Origin: Planctomycetota bacterium
GTDB lineage: Bacteria > Planctomycetota > Planctomycetia > Pirellulales > Pirellulaceae
Length of the DNA: 57,656 nt
Direction of reading: 5' to 3'
NCBI GenBank assembly: GCA_029259935.1
Contig: JAJDEH010000419.1
Span: forward strand, 1-57,656
Part shown: piece after piece, positions 51,924-57,656 of the stretch
How the letters are laid out: each line of letters opens with the position of its first letter
Position numbering within the stretch: position 1 is the first letter of the stretch
The notes under the pieces: generated by a model
The model's database searches: none
Seen by the model: only the letters and a program-made list of their open reading frames with translations
What the model was told of the DNA's origin: nothing
Made by a program: the position numbers and the translations under genes

Positions 51924-53273
51924 TTAGGCCGCGACCCGCGGTTTCGCGGATATTAGTTCCTTATTCGCACATACTTGATCAAACACTTCGGCCAACCGCC
52001 CCGCCAATGATCTTGCGGAATACTCATTGAGCTTTCCAACGTCCACGGCTCGCGAGTCGTAGTTCGGATCTTGAATCAGACTAACCAATTCATCGTAGAT
52101 CTCTTCAACTCGGGATTCTGCCCGTTGCTGGTCGCCATAGGTGACGACGCGGGCCGTCGGGGGGCGGACCGCTGCGCGCGTAATCTCGACAACGGAGCTA
52201 GCCTCGTGATAGACCGAGAGCAGTGGGCGCCGAGCTAATAGTCCCGGATACAGCTTGCTGGCCGTGTAGTGCCGCTCCGTGCTGCCCATCATCAAAATCG
52301 ACGACGCCTGCGTCTGGACGGTCACCGCATCCAAGTAGTCGATTCGTGGAGCGACTTCGGTGACCCGATCGGCAACGTCCAGTTCACGAGCAATTGGCAT
52401 CACGCGTTGCGGTGCTTCGCTGTCGGTCTGGTTGCTTGTGCCGAAAAAGTGAAGTTGGAATCGTTCATGGATTTCGGGTCGGCGCTCACGCAGCAGGCGG
52501 ACGGCTTTCAGAACCGCCCGCAGAGTTTCAAATCCGAGCGGTAGCAGCGTTCCGACATAACAGAGATGAAACTGGCCATCGGCCGGATCGAAAAACCGAT
52601 TCGGGCGCGGATGCTGACGCAGGTAGTCGAAATCCGCCGGCTCGCCGCCCAGTGGAATCGCCGCGCACAACGTGTCTTTCGTACTTGGATTGCGCTCTTG
52701 AATTTCCTGATAAGTGCCTTCGGAAACGGCGGTAATGGCGTCGGCGTGGCGAACGGCTCGCGGTTCCAAAAACTGTGCAAGCCGGCGCGTAAGGCGGCTC
52801 TTCAAGTCGGCCCCGCCGTTGAGCCCGCCACCGACCGTCTTGCCCCACGAACCAACCCACGGGTCCTGATAATCCAGGACGAACGGAATCTGAAAGCTTC
52901 GTTTCAGCGAAGGGCCCAGGACTGCCGGATAGCTGGGGAAAATTGTGATGCAAAGCGCGTCGAATGGTTCGTCCGCAAGCAGCCTGCGACAGGTTCGACG
53001 CAGTCCCGGAAGGGCGCGCAGTCCCAAGTCGCCGAGTCCAACTCGGCGTGTCCAGCGCGGCGATAAAGCTCGGCAGCGAATGACTCGCAGGTGATCGGGA
53101 ACCAGGCCGGCTAAACCCTGATCGAGACGAGTTTCATAGTCTTGCGGATCAACGCTGACGATCGTCGGCGACCAATCGTAGCGCTCCAGGTGCGGTGCCA
53201 ACAAGCGAATTCGATGCGTGCCGGCACTTGTGTCGGGCGGGAAATGTGGGCTGATGATCAGGACGCGTTTCAT
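51924..53273 (-). CDS. Glycosyltransferase, GT-B fold (WcaI-like)
   Basis: A 449-residue glycosyltransferase. The opening VLIISPHFPPDTSAGTHRIR is the GT4 acceptor-domain start. FVLDYQDPWVGSWGKTVGGG resembles the WcaI/GumH-like branch, and FDALCITIFPSYPAVLGPSL precedes it. FHLCYVGTLLPLGFETLRAV starts the donor domain. The usual EAMASG signature is weak (YPGLLARRPLLSVYHEASSV), as in this branch. The sugar is unknown. The gene is followed downstream by the fusion glycosyltransferase, and its upstream gap contains copy 3 of the twin-hairpin repeat. Confidence 0.85.
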   Translation of the reverse strand: MKRVLIISPHFPPDTSAGTHRIRLLAPHLERYDWSPTIVSVDPQDYETRLDQGLAGLVPDHLRVIRCRALSPRWTRRVGLGDLGLRALPGLRRTCRRLLADEPFDALCITIFPSYPAVLGPSLKRSFQIPFVLDYQDPWVGSWGKTVGGGLNGGADLKSRLTRRLAQFLEPRAVRHADAITAVSEGTYQEIQERNPSTKDTLCAAIPLGGEPADFDYLRQHPRPNRFFDPADGQFHLCYVGTLLPLGFETLRAVLKAVRLLRERRPEIHERFQLHFFGTSNQTDSEAPQRVMPIARELDVADRVTEVAPRIDYLDAVTVQTQASSILMMGSTERHYTASKLYPGLLARRPLLSVYHEASSVVEITRAAVRPPTARVVTYGDQQRAESRVEEIYDELVSLIQDPNYDSRAVDVGKLNEYSARSLAGRLAEVFDQVCANKELISAKPRVAA

Positions 53274-53301
53274 GGCGTAACAAAAATGTTCAGTGATGAG
53301 T

Positions 53302-53356
53302 CGCTGATCGCTCGGCGATCACAGCGTGAGGTGCACGAAGTGAACCTCGACAATCA
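53302..53356. repeat. Twin-hairpin repeat, copy 3
   Basis: Hairpin 1 is TGATCGC-TCG-GCGATCA (53305-53321), identical in its stem to copy 2. Hairpin 2 is GGTGCAC-GAA-GTGAACC (53330-53346, one mismatch), followed by CGACAAT. It fills the gap between the glycosyltransferase start and the FkbM gene, and its conserved tail runs into the FkbM stop codon (53354-53356). Confidence 0.8.
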
Positions 53357-54112
53357 TTCCCAAGAAACGTCGGTCCATAGCGGGCTCGATCGTTGCACAA
53401 AAACAGCGTCGCCCATCCGCAGTCGCATGTCTCGGGGCCGCTGCGACAAGCAGGCGAAGTCATACAGTTCAAAATTTCGATCTCGCAAAAAGTTCAATAC
53501 GTCGGCGAAGATGGGCCGCTGGTTGTGATGCACCGCGTAAAACTGAATCTCAATGAGTACGACTTCGGTGCGTTCGAGCAACTTGGCCCCGCCTGCCAGC
53601 GCGTCCAGTTCGTGGCCTTCCAGGTCGAGCTTCAGCAAGGTCCGGTCATCGGCGGCGACGTGCCTAGTGAACAGATCATCCAGCGTTGTCGCCGGCAGCG
53701 TTTGTTCGTCGTTGGCGGATTCGTCGGGCAACGCCACATGGTTTCCGGTGCCCCGGCCTTCTTCTCCACCGCCCAACATTCGGACCGATGCGACGCCCGA
53801 TTGCGTGAGGGCGAAGGGATGATGGACGACGCCGCTCGACTCTTCCATCAGCGCGGCTAGATTCTCGGCACAAGCCGGTTGAGGCTCGACCAGATGATAG
53901 GTCGCTTTAGGGAAGATGGACCGCACTCCTCGCGTCCATTGGCCCTCGTTCGCTCCGCAGTCGAGGACAAGTTTGGGCAGGTAACCCGCATCTCGCATCA
54001 ACGTCAGAGTTTCCTCCATTGCTTGGAAACGGTTCGCCGGCCGCGCGAGTCGGGTCACGCGCAGCCCCGCCGTTTTGAAGCACGTCTTGACAATCTCGCC
54101 CAGGGCCGACAT
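53354..54112 (-). CDS. FkbM-family SAM methyltransferase
   Basis: A 252-residue methyltransferase. The SAM-binding loop is KLVLDCGANEGQWTRGVRS (about 48-66). FPKATYHLVEPQPACAENLA ends strand 2, and the later TLLKLDLEGHELDALAGGAK with EVVLIEIQFYAVH is the FkbM family signature. The family O-methylates sugars or other small hydroxyls. The N-terminal 40 residues (EIVKTCFKTAGLRVTRLARP) are usual for this group. Its place among glycosyltransferases points to methylation of the polymer. The stop lies at the edge of a repeat. Confidence 0.92.
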   Translation of the reverse strand: MSALGEIVKTCFKTAGLRVTRLARPANRFQAMEETLTLMRDAGYLPKLVLDCGANEGQWTRGVRSIFPKATYHLVEPQPACAENLAALMEESSGVVHHPFALTQSGVASVRMLGGGEEGRGTGNHVALPDESANDEQTLPATTLDDLFTRHVAADDRTLLKLDLEGHELDALAGGAKLLERTEVVLIEIQFYAVHHNQRPIFADVLNFLRDRNFELYDFACLSQRPRDMRLRMGDAVFVQRSSPLWTDVSWE

Positions 54113-54260
54113 TCGTTTGTCCTCGTTCCGATGAAAAAAAGCCTGTTACTTTACCGCATCAACACACAGCGAGTACGGGGCGTGCGACCAGTAGATGTTG
54201 CATAAGATTGACGATTATTGGCTGGGCGACCGCACGGGTGCGAGTTATGGAATTGTCCAT

Positions 54261-54296
54261 GAGTCTAGTTCTGTAAACGAGTCTAGTTCTGTAAAC
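54261..54296. repeat. Perfect 18-base tandem duplication
   Basis: GAGTCTAGTTCTGTAAAC occurs twice, head to tail, at 54261-54278 and 54279-54296, without mismatch. It ends 5 bases before the stop of the downstream glycosyltransferase gene, within the 189-base gap before the FkbM gene. The identity of the two units suggests recent duplication. Confidence 0.9.
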
Positions 54297-54301
54297 GTTC
54301 G

Positions 54302-55363
54302 TCATGCCGCGACCCGGCGATGAGCAGTGACCATGCGGCGGTAAAGATGCTCGTATTGGTCCACGATCACGGTGTGGCTGAAGCGACTTTCACAGTCGCG
54401 CCGAACCTCCGCGCGGTCGATTTGATCCAGTCTTGCGACCGCCTTGGAAGCCTCCACCACGTCCCGGCAGATGTAACCATTGGTCCCGTCCTGAATCACT
54501 TCAGGCACACTGCCTCGATTGAAACCAATGACCGGCGTACCGCACGCCAGCGCCTCCGCCATCACAATGCCAAATGGTTCTTCCCAATCGATGGGCATCA
54601 AGAACGCCCGGGCCGATCCGAGCAACAGATTTTTTTGCTGGTCGTCAACCGGTCCGACGTATTGAATCTGACGTCCGTCAATATGCGGCGCGATCTCACG
54701 GGCAAAGTAATCCTGGCATGACTTGACCTGGTTCCCCGCGATGACCAACTTCTTGCCCGTGGCGTACGCAATCTGGATCGCATGATGGGCGCCTTTGATC
54801 GGTTCCAGGCGGCCCAAGAATACCAGGGGAGCGTCCGGGGCGACGCTTCGCTTGAATTCATAGCTGTCGAGATCGACTCCGTTGAATATCACTTCCCATT
54901 GACTCGCCACCGCGCCTTGCTGCATTCGCTCACGAAACATTCGCGCCGAACATGCCGTAAAACAAATCGAGTCCCCCGCCAAGACGTTGGCCACTTGGAC
55001 GCTGCGCCAAGGTATCCCATCACGTTGATAGCTTTGAATCTTGGCCAGCCGGCGACTACCGAGAACCGGCAGCAGGGCCGCCAGGCGACCAAAGCTGTGA
55101 ACCAAATCAAATTGGCCGCGCATCTTCCAAACCACCGATCCAACTTGCCACAGTTCCCTGGTTCGACGGGCGAGCCCTTCATGCGGTGGAACTCCATATG
55201 GCACAAGCCGATCGGCGACGTCACTGTCCGGATGGGCAAAAAGGGTGACCTCATGTCCACGCTTCCGCAGTTCTCGAACAAGGAACGCCACCACTCGCTC
55301 AATGCCGCCATAATGTTGCGGCGGCACCGGCAAATAAGGATCAACGGTAATACCAATTCTCAT
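54302..55363 (-). CDS. GT4-type glycosyltransferase
   Basis: A 353-residue GT4 enzyme. The opening is RIGITVDPYLPVPPQHYGGI, followed by VAFLVRELRKRGHEVTLFAH. The donor domain has APLVFLGRLEPIKGAHHAIQ, KLVIAGNQVKSCQDYFAREI and PIDWEEPFGIVMAEALACG. It resembles the group that transfers mannose or glucose in exopolysaccharide loci, but the donor is not fixed. The ATG at 55363 is well placed. A 48-base gap separates it from the upstream gene. Confidence 0.93.
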   Translation of the reverse strand: MRIGITVDPYLPVPPQHYGGIERVVAFLVRELRKRGHEVTLFAHPDSDVADRLVPYGVPPHEGLARRTRELWQVGSVVWKMRGQFDLVHSFGRLAALLPVLGSRRLAKIQSYQRDGIPWRSVQVANVLAGDSICFTACSARMFRERMQQGAVASQWEVIFNGVDLDSYEFKRSVAPDAPLVFLGRLEPIKGAHHAIQIAYATGKKLVIAGNQVKSCQDYFAREIAPHIDGRQIQYVGPVDDQQKNLLLGSARAFLMPIDWEEPFGIVMAEALACGTPVIGFNRGSVPEVIQDGTNGYICRDVVEASKAVARLDQIDRAEVRRDCESRFSHTVIVDQYEHLYRRMVTAHRRVAA

Positions 55364-55411
55364 GAATTCATTTCCAACCTGCGGCTACCAGAGCCTTCTT
55401 TGAAGTGCCTG

Positions 55412-56677
55412 CTAAGCAGCGCGGCTTCGTTCAGTGGTCTTTTCGAAGACCCGTTCGGTCGCCGCCAAGAGCGCGCCTCTCTCCAATGCATGTTCCCAGT
55501 GCCAGCGTCGACGAGCGGCCGCCCAAGTCGCTCTTTTCGCCTCGATCAGACTGTCGTCGTTCCGAGCCCAGCGGCTTAATCCGTGGGCTAGTGTCCGCAC
55601 ATCGCCGGGACGAAATCGAATCACGCCTGATTTCAGGTCATCGGCCAAGGCTCGCTGTCCTTCCGTGTCGGTCATCGCGATGGCCAACCCGGCTTGCATG
55701 TAGGTGAACGGCTTGTTCGTTAAGCACAACGAGCGATTGAGAATATGCCCTTGCTCCAGGGCCAATCCGATGTCGTAGCCGCGACAGAGTTCAACCATGG
55801 CATCCGGTTCGGCCGGCTGCAGGTACACCAGTCGCAAATGTTCTGATTTGCGGGCCAATTCGACAAGCGAATTCCAATAACTTGGAATCGTGCGGCCACG
55901 CACATGCAGTTCCGCTGAAACGCCCGCGGCTCGCACCGCTTGAATCGCATCCTCCAAGCCTCGATTGGGCCCAATCGTCTGACTGAACCAATACATTCGC
56001 AATCGTTCACCGCGACGGCCGAAGTCTTTTGGGGCTTCATTTGGCAAAGGAAACACGTTGTGAATGGTGATGGGTTTTACCGCGTACTTCTTGGCGTACT
56101 CGGCAGCGATGGCCGCGCTGCCTGCCGTCAAGAAGGCGGCTCTCGGAAGTATGGCCGACTCGACGCTTTCCGCCAGATGGTGAGCCCAGTGGGCGTGTGG
56201 TGATTCATCCTGTTCGGCGCTGTGAAAGTCCTCTAGGTCCAAGCCGAACGGGACTTTGGCAAGCCGGGCCGCCTCGGCAACCGCCGCCAGGGCACCGGTG
56301 GTTCCGCCGAAATAGAAGTCACAGGGCTCGGCAATCGCCGCCTTGACTAGTTCGGAGTGCACTCGGGCATAAGCTCGCGCCGAAATGCCAAGCGGACAGC
56401 GCGGGCCCAGTGTCTTGGCAACGAGATTGGCGGCTTTGTTTCGCAGGCCACTTCGCCAATAAACCGAGGGGCAAGACCGCCTGTCATAATTCACCACTTT
56501 CCATCGCCACGAGCGGCGCGGATAGACCTGCTGATCCGTTTCCCAAGCCCAATCCAAGTGCCGCGTGCTAACAACACGCACATCGTAGCCGGCTTCGCTG
56601 TATGCGTCAGCGGCTTTCAGCATGCGAGGACATGTTGAAAGATGGCCGGATGTGATGACGCAGATTCGTTTTGTCAT
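55412..56677 (-). CDS. Glycosyltransferase, GT-B fold
   Basis: A 421-residue protein with glycosyltransferase layout: TKRICVITSGHLSTCPRMLK opens the first domain and GYDVRVVSTRHLDWAWETD continues it. FGLDLEDFHSAEQDESPHAH is a conserved acceptor-side stretch, and YWFSQTIGPNRGLEDAIQA starts the donor domain. The C-terminal KPFTYMQAGLAIAMTDTEGQ replaces the usual signature, which makes this a divergent member. No signal peptide is present. It lies 21 bases from the next upstream glycosyltransferase. Confidence 0.82.
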   Translation of the reverse strand: MTKRICVITSGHLSTCPRMLKAADAYSEAGYDVRVVSTRHLDWAWETDQQVYPRRSWRWKVVNYDRRSCPSVYWRSGLRNKAANLVAKTLGPRCPLGISARAYARVHSELVKAAIAEPCDFYFGGTTGALAAVAEAARLAKVPFGLDLEDFHSAEQDESPHAHWAHHLAESVESAILPRAAFLTAGSAAIAAEYAKKYAVKPITIHNVFPLPNEAPKDFGRRGERLRMYWFSQTIGPNRGLEDAIQAVRAAGVSAELHVRGRTIPSYWNSLVELARKSEHLRLVYLQPAEPDAMVELCRGYDIGLALEQGHILNRSLCLTNKPFTYMQAGLAIAMTDTEGQRALADDLKSGVIRFRPGDVRTLAHGLSRWARNDDSLIEAKRATWAAARRRWHWEHALERGALLAATERVFEKTTERSRAA

Positions 56678-56698
56678 GGTTGATCGATTCGTCCCAAT

Positions 56699-57656
56699 TT
56701 ACGCCGCGGCCATGGAAACTTGGTCCTGGTTCTTTAGCAGCGCCTCGTACATGTGCACGTAGTCATCGCAAATCGCGTCCATGGTGCGAGTCTTAGGCAA
56801 CGCGCGACGCCAGGCGTCCACGGTGTTGGCCGGATCTAGCGCGATTTCTTTCAGGACATTCGCCAACGCCGGCCAGTCCCGGGGTGCCGTCAATCGGCCG
56901 TTAACGCCGTCCGTCACCAACTCGGCAAGCCCTCCCATCGGCGTTCCGATAACCGGAGTTCCCACGGCCTGCGATTCGATGGCGACGGTCGGTCCGCCTT
57001 CCGCACACAGAGAGGGACAGGCCAGTACGTCGAAGCCGGCCAGAATCTCCGGTACTTGTTCTTTGGGAACGGGATCAGCAATGCGGACGCGAGGATCATC
57101 GCCAACAATGTCCAGCAGTTGGCGGACGAGAGATTCGTTGCCGTCACCCTGGCGGGGTCCACGAAATTCAACGGTGATGGGTATCTCGCGCGGAATGCGA
57201 TGGATTGCCCGCGCCAAGTCATGGACTCCCTTGATGGCATGGAACCGCCCCAGAAAGCCGATCTTGATGGGCGACTTGGTTGGCTGGTGTTCCGGTCCCG
57301 GCTTTTTGCACAACGTCGGATGGCTGTGTCCGAGCCGGTTCAAGACAACTTTGTTCGGCGGTGCCCCGTTGGCCAGAACGGCGCTGCGCGCCCAAGAGGT
57401 GAGTACCACGAAGCGGTCCGCCAACTCCAGCAATTCTCGCTGACGCTCTTGATTGTGCGCAATGAGCGCGGTCATGCTTAGCAAGCTGCCGATCCGGCCA
57501 GGGATTTGCTCTCCCAACCGGGCGGCGGTCGGCGGCATCGATGCGAACGCCCAAGCCAACGACCGACTCAGCCCGCGATGATGCAGATCACATGCGGCAC
57601 ACTTCTTCGTTTGGCAAACACCGTCGCAAAGCGCCTCGCCCCACCGCAGCATATCC
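56699..57656 (-). CDS. GT4-type glycosyltransferase, partial (cut by right edge)
   Basis: The frame is open to the window edge, so the N-terminus is missing. The 318 residues visible contain the Cys-rich middle of the acceptor domain (CDGVCQTKKCAACDLHHRG) and the whole donor domain: IKIGFLGRFHAIKGVHDLAR, VEFRGPRQGDGNESL and CPSLCAEGGPTVAIESQAVG. A Cys-rich turn like this occurs about 100 residues into full-length relatives, so about that much is probably lost. The locus therefore continues beyond 57656. Confidence 0.88.
   Translation of the reverse strand, partial: DMLRWGEALCDGVCQTKKCAACDLHHRGLSRSLAWAFASMPPTAARLGEQIPGRIGSLLSMTALIAHNQERQRELLELADRFVVLTSWARSAVLANGAPPNKVVLNRLGHSHPTLCKKPGPEHQPTKSPIKIGFLGRFHAIKGVHDLARAIHRIPREIPITVEFRGPRQGDGNESLVRQLLDIVGDDPRVRIADPVPKEQVPEILAGFDVLACPSLCAEGGPTVAIESQAVGTPVIGTPMGGLAELVTDGVNGRLTAPRDWPALANVLKEIALDPANTVDAWRRALPKTRTMDAICDDYVHMYEALLKNQDQVSMAAA

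Noticed and set aside
5..57650. CRISPR array
   Set aside because: No series of equal-length repeats with unique spacers; the only tandem repeat is the 18-base pair at 54261.
41142..57656. Exosortase/PEP-CTERM locus
   Set aside because: AsnB and glycosyltransferases fit, but no exosortase or PEP-CTERM protein is seen in the window.

Overview
The window reads as chromosomal DNA of a planctomycete, most likely of the Pirellulales. A Tat-exported DUF1501 protein, a DUF1080 (3-keto-disaccharide hydrolase) protein, a Cys-type sulfatase and a receptor-type Ser/Thr kinase occur together, intergenic regions are long, and palindromic repeats are dispersed between genes. All of these are habits of that phylum. 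The assignment is inferred from gene content; no rRNA or tRNA gene was seen.

Layout. 0.3-5.1 kb: ankyrin and macro-domain proteins, then on the minus strand DUF1653, an enolase-superfamily enzyme and DUF1501, then ispF on the plus strand. 5.1-6.1 kb: a secreted protein built from overlapping CXXCH/CHG units, with a long leader and a clear intrinsic terminator. 6.1-12.2 kb: an AddA/AddB-like helicase-nuclease pair with a 4-base overlap. 12.2-13.2 kb: a gene-free kilobase holding two diverged copies of one repeat. 13.2-22 kb: a secreted beta-propeller-like protein, an FMN reductase, a Cache-sensor Ser/Thr kinase, a DegT-type aminotransferase followed at once by an SLC13-type carboxylate transporter, a nucleotidyltransferase and purN. 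22-32.8 kb: ileS, an acidic low-complexity protein, a thioredoxin-fold protein without CXXC, an inositol-monophosphatase-like phosphatase, a dksA-like gene overlapping lspA, an orphan ribbon-helix-helix regulator with a putative operator array, a small M50-like membrane protease and a membrane-anchored ferredoxin-thioredoxin reductase catalytic chain. 32.8-41.1 kb: a catabolic and secreted-enzyme block (alpha/beta hydrolase, FIST protein, sulfatase, M14 carboxypeptidase, DUF1080), then a divergent Nramp-like transporter with about eight calcium-loop motifs inserted between membrane segments.

41.1 kb to the right edge is one continuous minus-strand exopolysaccharide locus: a DUF218 protein, a WcaF-like acetyltransferase, an AsnB-type amidotransferase, seven glycosyltransferase genes (one a fusion of two GT-B enzymes, one cut by the edge), a Wzy-like polymerase, a sulfotransferase and an FkbM methyltransferase. 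Together they should build a polymer decorated with acetyl, sulfate, methyl and perhaps amide groups.

The points most worth following are the CXXCH-array protein with its structured leader, the calcium-loop insertion in the Nramp-like transporter, a twin-hairpin repeat that sits in the same orientation at the 3' end of three unrelated minus-strand genes, and the decorated-polysaccharide locus.
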